This document shows, one piece after another, positions 49,265 to 61,389 of a stretch of DNA of 64,000 nt (positions are counted from its first letter, which is position 1; each line of letters opens with the position of its first letter). Both the position numbers and the translations under genes were made by a program. The notes under the pieces are model-generated. The model saw nothing but the letters and a program-made list of their open reading frames with translations. It did no database searches and was not told the DNA's origin. The stretch comes from Cunninghamella blakesleeana (taxonomy: Eukaryota > Mucoromycota > Mucoromycetes > Mucorales > Cunninghamellaceae): NCBI GenBank assembly GCA_017871115.1, contig JAFCIZ010000005.1, forward strand, positions 3,093,501 to 3,157,500, read 5' to 3'.

Positions 49265-51004
49265 ATGAAATTTTTCATTTTGTTATTAATAAATTTTTCA
49301 TTTTTTTATCAAGTGCACACACAAAAAAGTCGAGCTACTCCAGGTAAAAAAAAAAAAAAAAAAAAAAAAAGCAGTAATACGCACGTACATATTAAAAAAA
49401 TTATTAAATGATAAATAATATCCTTTTATTTATACTTACAAATATATTTATATACTTTTATAAGGCTGTGCACTTGTAAAAAAACGAATTTATTGTTTTG
49501 GAGGAACTATTGCTCTGCCTGTAGAAGATAACCCAAAAACTGATTATAATTTACAAGCTACCAATGATCATATCTATATGGATTTAAATCCATTAGATAC
49601 ACTTTCAACAACAGCCAATCCACGTATATCAATTCCTTTGGAATGGAAACATGCTACTAACATTTATAATGGTCAAGTTTTACAACCACGTACTTATCTT
49701 GGATCGGCTGCCCTTGATGATGAAGACAGTTATGTTCTATACGGTGGATGGCAAGGGCAATCTGGTGCTAATGTTACCCATTTTAGAAATTTAAATTATC
49801 CTTTCTTAAAATACGACACTCTTTCGGATTCTTGGTCTTCATTACCTTTATCCTCGGATTATATTTATACTACTGCTTCTTATTTTGTTAATTTGGGTGA
49901 TCGTTTATGGATTTGGGGTGGTCAGAGGTAATGATATAAATATTATTATTTTTTGTTATTTTTTATTCATTTATATATTTATTAGGAATTCTACTACTTA
50001 TACAGCACCCAATATTTTAAGACAATATAACTATAAATCTGTAGGTATACATACAAATATCTATACAAAGTACTATTTTTTTATATCTCATCTTTTAATT
50101 ATTATTATTATTAACATATTTTTCTTTAATTAAAATAGAAACTATGGACCATTAATGAAGTATCAAGAGATTGGTGGATGCGTATTGATCATACAGCTAC
50201 TTTGGCGTTAGATGGAAATATTTATATTATAGGGGGTGCATTTCAAACAGATCAACCAAATTCATTCACTATGGCACCATTAGATAAAATTATTGTTTAT
50301 CATACCCAAACTTCTCAATGGTCATTTGTAAATACAACTGGTACTCTTCCGACACCAAGGGTTGCCCATACTACCAACCTTATTCCTAATACTAATTATC
50401 TACTTATTTATGGTGGAAGAACTTTAAAAGATGACTCCTTTACAAATTGTGATGATATTTGTTATTTATATGATGTTACTAAAAATGAATATAGTGCATG
50501 TAATTTACCAGATGTTAAACATAGATATGGTCATTTTGGTAAATAAATATAAATAAATATAAAAAAAATATATACATGAAAAAAAAGAAAAGGAAGAGAA
50601 AAGCTAACTTCAATTTTATTTTATTTATTTATTTATGATACAAAGCTACGATTTATAATAAAAAATATTTATTATTTATATTTGGTTTTACTACTAAAAA
50701 TATTGGAGCTGATTCTATTAATATATTGGATGTATCTGATCCATTAAAACTTGCTTGGGTACCTGCTAATTTAGCAATAAAAGATGATTCAGTTTACCCT
50801 TTACCAGTACCCATTGTTATCGTTATTTCTGTAGTCATCATCATTCTTGGTTTGATTTTGGTAGGTATTATGATTTATTTTTTCAAGTTTTATTTAAAAA
50901 GAAAAAATATTGATTGTGAAAAATATATCGATAAAAATGATACCATATCCGATAATGATATAACTTTAAACGAACAAAAATCAACTACTTTAATCAAATC
51001 TTAA
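49265..51004 (+). CDS. Kelch-repeat single-pass membrane protein
   Basis: Probable extracellular kelch beta-propeller anchored by a C-terminal membrane helix. Exons: 49265-49343, 49465-49927, 49986-50040, 50139-50538, 50646-51004; 451 residues. The start is uncertain. An in-frame ATG at 49196 would give 474, but the second Met (MKFFILLLINFSFFYQVHTQ) gives a normal signal peptide and is preferred. Kelch-type blocks recur: KRIYCFGGTIA, YVLYGGWQGQSG with a WSSLP strand, LWIWGGQ, NIYIIGGAF, YLLIYGGRTL, YLLFIFGFTT. A membrane segment (IVISVVIIILGLILVGIMIY) lies near residues 395-418, followed by a short Lys/Asp-rich cytoplasmic tail. Such proteins are common in Mucoromycota; ligand and role are unknown. 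Confidence 0.85.
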
Positions 51005-51090
51005 TATAATATTAATAATTATAATAAAAAGTATATTTTTCTTTTAAATTTTTACGAATACGTAATGATTTTTTTATATCATACCAGCGC

Positions 51091-51121
<31 letters not shown>

Positions 51122-51248
51122 CGTATTAGTATTACATATTAAAATACAGTTTTATATTTTATTTTTGTAAAAAAAAAAAAAAAAAAAGAAATGCTACAAA
51201 AATTAAGATAAATTATTAGATGTATATATGTATGAGTACTGTTCTTAT

Positions 51249-54200
51249 TTAAACGAAAGCAGCCCAACCAATAAACATCTGTGCTAGATTTCTAGGAGAC
51301 GAAGCTTGATCAATCAAATCGTCAATAACATCTTCGGCACGGATATGATCATTATCGTCAGCACCACTAATTTTTTTACGCATTTTGTCCATTTGAGAAG
51401 TGGTCATTTGACGAGCATCTACACGATTATGACGTTTTCTCCAATCAATAATAGGATCATAAGATAATGATTCAAAGACACTAAGTAATTGCACTTTATG
51501 TTTTCTTAATACTAGTAGCGTTAATACACAAGCCCTATGAAACATACCATCCGTTTTGGTAACCCCCATTGCATCAACTAAATTATTTGTTAATCGGAAA
51601 GGTACAATTTCAGGTACAGTTAATGATTGGCCACGATCAAATAACATGTTGACATCCACATGAACAGTATCCCCGGTGGTGGAATCAAATAATAAATTTT
51701 CAGCATGGCGATCCCCTAGCCCAATAACATAACCTACGATCGACATCACAGCTAATGTTTTAATGTACCTTGATCTGCTTGTATACCATTGAGATGGTTC
51801 AGGAAAATGATTTAAAAACCATTTATAAAAAACTGCTGGACATTTTGGTAAGATAGCATTGGTAAATATGTTTTTTTTAGCTTCCAATTCTTTAGCAGAA
51901 TCTAATAATTGACGAATTTGCAATGACATTTGTTTGATATCAATTCCTAACGTTTTCCATTCTTCACCTACAATGTGCTTTAGTGCTTCTAAATTATTGA
52001 TCCATTCTATTAATCCCCAATTTTCACCCAGAGGTATCACAGCATAAGTTCGAATATATAATTGATAATCGTCGGCGTGTGTCGTTTGCTGTTTTCTTAA
52101 GAATTTATTAATCATATAACTGAATTCCATCATTCTTGCATCTTTTCTTAGATCGTCATTTTTTTTACTTAAGAAATGATAATTACGTCCATCAGTACCC
52201 ATTAATGTAATTCTTTTAGGTTGTTGTAAAGATCGCATCACAGTGACTTTATTTACAATATTTTGAATCCTTGGTAAATCTGGTGGATAAGGTTCATGTT
52301 CTTGTTCCTTCGGTAAAGTGGATGATGGCAGATAAAGCTGAGGATAATCAGGTATTCTTGGTAGTAATGCTATTTCTTGTGGAATACACACTTCCAAATT
52401 CTTCATTTGAAGTAACCCAGGAAACTTAGTTAAAGTAGTACGTCCATCTGGTCCAAAATCTTCTTTGGCTATTAAATTCAAATACCTTGTTAACTCTCTT
52501 GTCTGCATGATTATATTTGAAATAAGAGGTGAGTGCTGTGTTTTCTAAATAATAGTAATAATAAAAATAAAAATAAAAATGATTAGTAACTTTTGTCTTC
52601 TATTCGCTTATTTTTATTTATAAAACAGTCCTTACTTCAGCATTCTCTAAAATGATGGTTGCCCTTTCTTGTAAATTTGCAGAGTTTGCGTTTAAAGCCG
52701 ATTGTAATTGCCAAATAGTTGTTCTTGGATAAGTAACAAATACTTTTAAAATGATATTCATTAAAATAGTAACAACTTCACTATCTTCAATGGCCAATCT
52801 TGATACTAAACGAGGCAAAATAAGACCAAACTGGTAAGGCTGAAGTTTATTGGTATACTTAGTAAGAAGATTGTTGATACTGGTATATCCTTCGTTAATC
52901 GCATTTGAGACAGCTTTATCATTAGTTTGTCCCTGTCTGTCATCCACAAATCGAAACCAAATAGATAAAACCTTAGACATAGCATGATAATAATAAGTAG
53001 ATCCCCTTTCCAAGGCCTGTATATATAATTCTGTAACAGTTTGTGCAAATCGATAAAAGCGAACAGGTTTTGATACATCCAGCTTGCGATCTTCTATCAT
53101 ACGATCATAAAATCTCCCACTTTCAAAAAATACTTTTTCATTAAAAGAATCCAATTTTCTTGCATCAAATAATATATTTTGTGTCAGTTTTGGTGAGTAT
53201 TTAGCATGGTCTCGATATTTGCATAATAGTGTTTTAATTTTGACGCTATTATCCGAAAGAACCGGATTTTCTAATATTTGTATAGCCATTTTTGTATCCT
53301 CTTGTTTGAAATACCATTTAGCATGTTCAATGCTAGCATCAACAAGTGTTGTTGGTAATTTTACAGGTTGTTGTTGTTGCTTAAATGTTAACAATTTTTG
53401 TTTTAATTCTAGTTCTGAATATGATGCATACGTTGATTTCAAAGCTATATTCATATCACCCGATTTACGAGCAGCTTTAGCTAATAATAACCATAGCTCT
53501 TTTTCTTCTTCATTTGAAGTTTTAGCACTAACACTTCCTAATTCTCTATACAATTAAAAAAAAAAAAAGAAAAATATAAAGATATATTACTACATTTACA
53601 CTTAATATCGAAATATCATCTAGTTTTATACATATATATTATGTATTTTTTATTTTTATTTTTACCTTGTTCCAAATTTGGCTGCTATACGTAGCTCAAG
53701 TAATTTTCTTTGTGTACGGTAAGATGGTTTTGTTAATAAAAATTTAGCTTTCCATATCAAATGCTGGTAATCGATTTCATTCTTTTCAACCTTGACATCA
53801 TTATAAAGTTGATCATCCCGTGATTCATAAATAGATTCTAATTCATGAATTAATTGTAAATTTAGAATAGTATCATAAGACTGATGGTAAGATCGATAAC
53901 CAGAATGGCATAAATTATTGATTTGAATAGATTTAGCATGATAAAGATCAAGATAAAAGCCTATCTTATTATTAGATTGCATATGCCCTAGAGACCGAGC
54001 TAATAAAGAATCAAACTTTTCTTCCATAGGTAAATCTTTTAGCTGATGTAATAATTGCCACTGAGAGGTTTTCCAAGCGGCTTCCAAACAATAACCATTC
54101 ATTTCTGGATTATTTTTACGTGGATAAGTATATGCAATCATTCGATTATAGTCCCCTAATTCTTTTAAACAACGAATATAGCGACGTTGAATAGAAGTGA

Positions 54201-54297
54201 TATCCATAAGATAGTCCGACGTAGTTACAGTAGCAGTAGCAGTAGATTTTATAGCATTTTTCTTATTATCATTATCATTATCATCATTATCATTATC

Positions 54298-54341
<44 letters not shown>

Positions 54342-57144
54342 CATTCATAGTTTCTAATAAATCTTCATAACATAATTTCACATAATTCCAATCATTAAGA
54401 CATTCAAATCGATGAATTTCTTGTTGCCTAGACCATTGACGAGTATATAAGGTTAAAATAGCATTCATATTAGCAGGTTCTTCCATGTGAATGTAAATTT
54501 GTGATAAATTATCCAAGATATCACTGGTAATGGATCCATGATATTCAATTGACGTTTTAATAAACAATTCTAAATGCATTAAAGCATGAGCATATGCACC
54601 AGATCGAAATGCTGCTTTGGCCATTAAATCATTTGGAATATCATTTAAAAATCTTTTAACTTGTCTAATAACTCTTTGATAACTTGCTGTAATGCTTACG
54701 CTTTGTTGTTGTTTACGCTTCATCCAAGTACGACAGTGTTCTGTGATCGCAACTATTACTTTTAAAGATGTTTGTATAATCGGGCTATATTCACGATCGT
54801 TGATTTTTAAAGTTCCAATAATTTCATTCATGATTAATTTTTGATCTGATTCATTCCCATTTAATAAAAGATGCAAAACTAAAAATGGAATGAGATGCTG
54901 TGTAAGATGACTTTTCATGGTTTTCACTAATGGAATACAAGCTTGAAAAATAGTTTTGACTTTAGTTGAAATTGATTCTCTTTCTAATAAAATATAAAAA
55001 AAGGAACTTAGCCATTCATCAAAGATAGATGTAGTCGACGATAAAGATGATGATGATGATGACCAGTTTGTTAATATTTCATATACAGGTAAAGATGGTT
55101 GATGGGTTTCAATATCGGCTGTAAATTTAGAATACAATAAAGGCGTTAAAATGTCTTTAATATCATCAGTTAACATTGTCGCCCATAATTTTCCAATAGA
55201 TTTTTGATGAAACTGTTGGTGATAATGGTGTGATGAGTTTAAATTTAAAGTTTGAGGAGTAATATCTACTGATTTCAATAATTCTTGAATACAATACTGG
55301 CTATATTGTCGGCTCATTCTATCTTCATTATCGCTTTTAGTTACTGAATGAAAAGTTGGTAAAATATAATGAACAATTAAGTCCAAAACAAATAGTTGAT
55401 TTTCATAATTTTGATCAAAGTTATCCATAATAATACATTTAGAATGATTGTTGTCTCCGAAAAATAATAACCCATCATTTTCATTTTGATTTTCACTTTC
55501 CCCTTTTGTTTCTTTAAATGATAATCTATATGGATCAATAGCACCTAATAGACCTAAACATGAAGCTGCTATATCACAAATATCATATCTATCTGCATTA
55601 TTTTTTATAATATTAAGCAATACACTATAAAGCTGTTGTAATATAGTCCATAATTTATGATATGGGCAATTGTATAGTATTAAGTGAGGTGGATAGATCG
55701 TTAATAATCTGTAAATATGGTATAAAGTTTCAATAGAAGGTATGATTTCCTGTTGTTGTATGTGGTCCATGATCTCTCTTAATTCAGCGGCTAATGTATC
55801 TGAATCAGTAATCGAGCTACGCTCACCGGCCAACCATTGTTTTAATGGGATGAATTCTTCATATATAGGTAAATCGGGTAGCTGATCCAAAAAATAAGTC
55901 TTATCTTGTATTGTTTGGCTTTTAATGCTATGTGTAATATCCTCTACAATCTTTGTACGTATTGATGAATTGCATAAAGGGTATATATGTAACATTCCAC
56001 GAATAATATCACCCAATTTTTTATTGTTATCGTCACTTGTTGATATTTTCAATAAGCTATTCCACAATTCATATATGTAAATAGAGTCCTTTATATTATC
56101 CATGATACTTTGTGCCATCGAAACTAGCTAATCAATAACAATAACAATAATAATAATAATAATAATAATAAATATAAATATAAATATTAAATGCCTATCC
56201 ATAAGTATTAATTAATATAAAAACACCTACTTGTGATATATGTTTTAACATTCTTGTATTCATCATGTCTAATAAAATTTTTAAAGATGTTAAAGCATTA
56301 TATTGATCGGTTGACTGAATCATTTTATCCCCAGCGATTATTTTGTTGATTTCATTAAATATAGCAAGCATAAAAACCTCTAAATATTCTTCTAATGAGT
56401 TTCCTTTATAATCCATTGACCAATCTTTCACTTGTATTAAACTATTTATAATCTAATTTCACAACATCCATGACAATAAAGTAAGTGAATATAATAAGAT
56501 TAATAAAGGAAAGTCAATTATATAAATGTATATATGTAACATATTGAATTTATTTTATAAGTGTTATTCCTTACATGTTGTCTATTAGGTCTCCATAGTT
56601 CCAGAGCAAGTAGGCTAGTGATTTTAGTAATATGAGCCTGCAATACATCGCTATTGGTAATAATTTTAAGTGATTCTAGATATTGTGCTAATTGATTGTT
56701 ATTATTTTCATGAATTAAGAAATGTAGTATAACAAAATAACCGTATTCGTAACATAGATTTGTTACTGATGTAGATAAAATTAAGGATACAGCGTGTAGT
56801 AATGGATGGGCTGCTATTAAGAGTGAATTATTGTCATTATTATTATTATGAATTATTTGAAATATATAAGGTAAACCAATGTCTAATTGCTCATATATAT
56901 AATTAGAAAGTGATCTATCAAATAATAAGGTAATAGTATGAGATACAGAGATCTGTTTGTCTTCGGTTGGAAATGAATTATTTATGTCATCAATAGTTAA
57001 AAATAGTAATGTTTTTCGTTGTTCTATTTCAAGCTGTTTTAATAAAGATCGTTTATTTTCTGTTGGAATCGTCTCTATAATAGTAGTAGCCTCTACAAGT
57101 TCACCTGATATAATATGTTTAATTGCCTGTGAGATATGATTCAT
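51249..57144 (-). CDS. MEC1: ATR/Mec1/Rad3-type checkpoint kinase
   Basis: PI3K-like protein kinase that senses RPA-coated single-stranded DNA and starts the replication-stress checkpoint. Exons (minus): 56575-57144, 56231-56452, 53666-56127, 52636-53545, 51249-52544; 1819 residues, clearly shorter than yeast Mec1 (about 2370). The N-terminal two thirds is helical-repeat-like, with an Asn/Asp repeat tract encoded at 54265-54345, then the FAT domain. The kinase domain has KRITLMGTDGRNYHFLSKKN, the catalytic loop GLGDRHAENLLFD, and HVDVNMLFDRGQ in place of the usual HVDFN..F. The FATC tail ends LAQMFIGWAAFV. The PEIVPFRLTNNLVDAMG block fits ATR rather than ATM or TOR. The shortness could be real or could mean unrecognised upstream exons; I saw none up to 58 kb. 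Confidence 0.93.
54265..54345. repeat. Hexamer repeat (TTATCA)n inside the ATR coding region
   Basis: Repeats of TTATCA/ATTATC type, ending in pure ATT triplets, encode alternating Asn-Asp and a short poly-Asn on the minus strand. The frame is kept because all changes are multiples of three. Confidence 0.85.
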
Positions 57145-58176
57145 GCAAATTTATATATACAATGATAATAATAATGATAATAAAAGCAAGATATATTAAT
57201 AATGATATTGAAGACTTTAAGAAATATCAAAAAGAAAGAATAATTACATATTTTTTTGAGTTAAAAAAAATCGCGACACGACTTTTATTATATTCGGGGT
57301 TTAATTTTGTTTGACTATTAATAAATGCAAAACTAACTTGTGTGATATAAATGAAAGCCAATTTTTTATAACGATTATCCTATTCCAATTATATGACAAT
57401 TATAAATGTTAAAATAGTTAATATATAGTAATATATATATATATATGTATATATATTAGATATAAGGTATTAGATATAAGTACAAAAATGAAATACACTT
57501 GTTATTTCTATTATTATTTTTTAGAATTAAAGAATGATTACAATGAAAAACCGCAATTTTTTGTTTTATATTAAAAATTAAAAGCGGCATTCCTTATTTT
57601 CATAAAAAATGGATTTATTTGTGTTTTATATATGTATAAAAATAAAAATGAATACTGAAATTAATATTACCAATAGCGTTTATAACAAAAAATATATGTT
57701 AGTTTTACCCCACAACCCCCCTCTTGGAATGATGTCATTTAAATTAATTCCCTCATTCCTTTGGTTTGATTTGTTTTGTTTTTTTATTATTATTCTATTA
57801 GTGTTATTATACCTTAAAATAAACTTTTAGTATTGATTGATATATTTATTTACTTATTATATATAATAAGCAATATAGTTCACTATATTATATAGCATAA
57901 TAATTAGTATAAATTAATTTAGAATATCGTTTTTTATGCAAGTGGTATCTAAATATGGAATTTAATAAATTTTCTTTTCCTAACGATGTTATTATTTTAT
58001 TCTCTTATTTTTTAATTGATTCAAACAAGTACAACTTTAAAATGATTTGAATATAAAAAGGCCTTATTCTATGTCCTTTTTTGCATTTTTTTTTTTTTAT
58101 TTTATTTTTTTCAATTTATATAAATATTTTTTATTATATTACTTGATACAAAGCAAAACAAAAAACAAAACAAAAA
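57145..58176. other. Divergent intergenic region ATR / secreted protein
   Basis: About 1 kb. CGACACGAC occurs at 57274-57282, 130 bp upstream of the ATR start; an AT run lies near 57429-57446. A TATAAAAAG word at about 58050-58060 and a T-rich stretch precede the secreted-protein gene. A 73-codon plus-strand frame (57609-57830) is hydrophobic low complexity and is not called. Confidence 0.55.
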
Positions 58177-58623
58177 ATGAAGTACTTTACCGTTTTAGTA
58201 ACAATTGCATTGGCACAATTGATTAGCGCTGGTTCTTTCGATTTTATTAAACCACCTAGTCAAAGAGATCAAAACAAATGCGAAGATTATGAAGTTGAGT
58301 ATTATGGTGATGATAGCTATATAGGCTGTCAAATGTCATGCCAAGTGAATGGTTATATTGGTTCTACTCAAATAAGAAGCCCTCCTAGAGAGTTACAAGC
58401 ACCAAAAGTAGATGGTAGTTATTGTTTGGTAAAAATTCCCATTGAGCATAAAAAAGGTAAATCCAATAATGGTGTTGATATTTATCGTCAAGGAAATTGC
58501 TTGAATGGTGTCTGTCAATTTTTAGTTCCCCCACCTCCACCAATTTGTCAATATCCTTTAGATGGCCCAGCTCCTGCTAACCAAGCTACTGCTGGCACTG
58601 GTGCCAATATAGTACACAAATAA
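58177..58623 (+). CDS. Small secreted cysteine-containing protein
   Basis: Intronless 148-residue protein. The N-terminus MKYFTVLVTIALAQLISAG is a clear signal peptide with cleavage likely near residue 19. The mature part has seven cysteines (35, 51, 55, 83, 108, 113, 124) and a proline run (VPPPPPICQY) before a small Ala/Gly/Thr tail. The spacing C-x4-C with an intervening LNGV (C108-C113), preceded by a DGSYC element, recalls the DG-x-C ... C-x-NG-x-C pattern of ADAM/reprolysin and some arthropod salivary domains. That is only a pattern likeness. Odd cysteine number suggests one free thiol or a dimer. The high-quality ATG context (A-rich leader) and TATA-like word upstream support expression. 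Function unknown. Confidence 0.85.
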   Translation: MKYFTVLVTIALAQLISAGSFDFIKPPSQRDQNKCEDYEVEYYGDDSYIGCQMSCQVNGYIGSTQIRSPPRELQAPKVDGSYCLVKIPIEHKKGKSNNGVDIYRQGNCLNGVCQFLVPPPPPICQYPLDGPAPANQATAGTGANIVHK

Positions 58624-59593
58624 AATCATAGCTATTTACATTTATTTATTTTTTTAAAACAAAAAAAAAAGAAAGATAAGTCATAATAACAACAATTACT
58701 AAAATATATACCTATTTATCTATTTATTTTTAATATATCAAGACAATACAATAAACAAAAACGATACTGATTTTTTCCTTTATTAATAAAACACGATTTA
58801 CTCATGAATTCAACTTTTTTTATTTTTTATACCCCAGCTGAAAATTGCTGCGGTAAATACATGTACACATTATCTTGAGCTCAAATATAAGCTATGGGTA
58901 TGAAAAACCTTTGTTTTTTCTATACTTTTAAGAAGTACCTAAAATGAATTTTCTACTTTACCGACTTTATTAATTGATAATATTTGATCATTCTACAAAT
59001 TAAACTAAAAAAAAAAAAGCCTAACCACAATGTAAAATAATACATCCATATTTGTATCAATAATAATATAGCGTTTAAATATATAAATAAATAGTTATAG
59101 TATACAGAGAAAAAAAGTTTGTTTGTTTACACGTAGAGATTTCGGAATAGGAATTTGAATTTAATCCATTTCCTTCCCCATTTTTATTATTATTGTAGAA
59201 TCTCCATTTATTTTATTTATAATATGAGTACTGTAATCAATGTTAGAATGGAAAAAAGAAAATTCATTTAATTGTATAGATAAAATGGACCAGATCATAA
59301 TGATTTGACAAGATATATTTTTCAAAAGGAAATGTTTCACGAAATCGGTCAAAGTCGTGGTCAATATATATAGTATAAATTCTCTTCCCATGGTGGCAAT
59401 AGCTGATCCATTTCATTATAAAAGAAAGAAGAATCAAGAGAGAACTTTTGCACTTTTTTAAAGGGAAAAGTTTTGTTAATCATTATTGATACCATTTGTT
59501 AAATGAACCAACAAATAATATAATTTTATTTATGTAATGAGATAGATAAAGGATAAATGCAGAAAATAAATAAATAAATAAATAAGCAAAGGT
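58624..59593. other. Intergenic between convergent genes
   Basis: About 970 bp from the secreted-protein stop to the hypothetical gene's stop. AT-rich with no domain; a 76-codon minus-strand frame (59161-59391) ends in no recognisable family and is left out. The right end has a TAAA repeat (about 59567-59584). Confidence 0.55.
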
Positions 59594-60031
59594 TTACGAC
59601 TTAAAAAAATGATCGATTTCTTGTAAAAGATCTTTATCATGAACCTGGGAATGATTTTCAAAATGAGTGACAGATGCATAAAGAGATATATTTTGTGGCT
59701 GATCTAAAGGATTAAAAAGAGGAAGTTTATGATTATTACCATCATTATTGTCATCTTTAATTAGGATAAAATCGTTAGAATATTCATTGACTTTGTTATT
59801 ATTATTATTCTTATCCTCCTCGATATAATTAATATGATCACTATTAAAAGACCATTAACAATAAAATCTTCGTTACCATTAATAAACCATTCTATAGTAA
59901 AATAAGTAAATAAATAAAAAACAGTTTTACCGAGATATTTTATTATAATTATTATTATTATTAGTATTATTATTATGATGATGATGGTGGTTAGATTTCT
60001 TAATATTTGAAGTATCATTGCTATCACTCAT
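59594..60031 (-). CDS. Hypothetical Asn/His-rich protein, 115 residues
   Basis: Not visible as one long open frame; two exons (59931-60031 and 59594-59840, minus) join in phase across a GTAAAA..TAATAG intron. The protein starts MSDSNDTSNIKKSNHHHHHN, continues with an Asn tract, then DHINYIEEDKNNNNNKVNEY. It ends in a less biased segment containing LPLFNPLDQPQNISLYASVT and the terminus DLLQEIDHFFKS. The C-terminal half looks like a short conserved peptide or an interaction helix after a disordered arm. I do not recognise it. Support is the clean ATG, in-phase splice and non-repetitive C-terminal half. It lies downstream of uL3m on the same strand but 1.36 kb away. Confidence 0.6.
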
Positions 60032-61389
60032 TTTATAAGTATTAAATTAAAAAAAGAAAAAAGAAAAGAGAAGAAAAATAAATAATAGAAAAGAGTCAAA
60101 ATCTATTTATATGATATAAATGGTTGAAAGTATATGTAGTAAAAAAAAATAGAGAGAGGAGGTAGTCTAATATAAATTTCACATACAATACTCACACTCA
60201 ACTCTCATTTTAGGAACAACGTATTTTCCTAATGTTGTGGTCAATGCACCTAATATTATCCGTGTACCTTTTTTATTTATAATTTTAATAAAACGGAATC
60301 TCCGTTGAATTAAATCGTGTGATTAGGCTTTTTTTTTTGTATAATTTTTTTTATGGGATATGATTACATATATCTATATATTCAGTGTTTATTTATTTTA
60401 CAATACAAATATATAAATATCATTCACTTACAGGCTGGTAATGTGCGTATTAAACTTTAAATATATTTGTAATACAAACATATAAAAGAACGAGAATAAT
60501 ATTAAATATTATTTAAAAAAGGATATAAAGGATATAAAAAAGTAACAACGCGTTATCTTAGTATTTTGTACCTTTTTTTAAAAAAAAAATCAAAAAAAAA
60601 AAAAACTCTAGTTTTTACATAATTTCAGTTTTATAATATTATTTTTACTTTTTTTTTTTCTAGGAAAAAATAAAAATACTTGATAAAAAGAGGTTATCTT
60701 AACCATATTGTAATCTATTATTGAAAATTGATTACTATTAATTTTGCTACTGTATAATTTTGTTTACATATTCGGGTTGTATCCATTTAGGATATCCGAA
60801 TGGTAAAATGAATACTTCCGCGGTAAGTAACTTATTTTTTTTTAAAAAAAAAATCATGATACAGTTATGTGAAAAAAAAAAAAAAAATCTAGACCAATTA
60901 ATGTTAATATATTTATTTTTCTTATCATAAAAAGAGAGATCTAAATTTGACTAAAGTAATGTTTTTTTTCATCTGGTTTTTTAATGCAAAAAAAAGATCT
61001 AATTTATCGATATCTTTTCTTTTTTTACGTATAGTAGAAAGTCTTTATTATTATTTGTTATTCTATGATTTCTTGTCCTTATTTTTTTTCTTTAATTTAT
61101 TTATTATTGATTAATCGAAATGAAATTATAAATATCCTCTTTTTAATTATTCATCATAATATTTTTTTTTTTTTTTTTCAAATCTAGTTGCTCTATTTTT
61201 TACATGGTATATTTAATGTTTTGTTTTTGATATAATAGTTGCAAAAGTTTATAAAAGGTATATATCTATATATATTCCGTTAATTTTAATCATAGTAAAA
61301 AAATAAAATGCCGTTTATTTTTATTATAATTTTTTATTTACGATGATATACATATTAATATATTAACAAGAAGAAGAAAAAAAAATAGT
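60032..61389. other. 1.36 kb region with possible short exons
   Basis: Mostly AT-rich with T-run/A-run blocks at 60573-60589 and about 60834-60853. Two short plus-strand stretches look more coding-like than their surroundings: one after an acceptor-like site near 60213, reading GTTYFPNVVVNAPNIIRV, and one at about 60765-60822 reading GYPNGKMNTSA before a perfect GTAAGT donor. I could not join them in phase, so no gene is called. Confidence 0.4.

Noticed and set aside
57609..57830. 73-codon plus-strand frame with hydrophobic C-terminus
   Set aside because: Phe/Ile/Leu-rich reading of AT-rich DNA with no supporting motif, splice signal or upstream element; such frames are expected by chance here.
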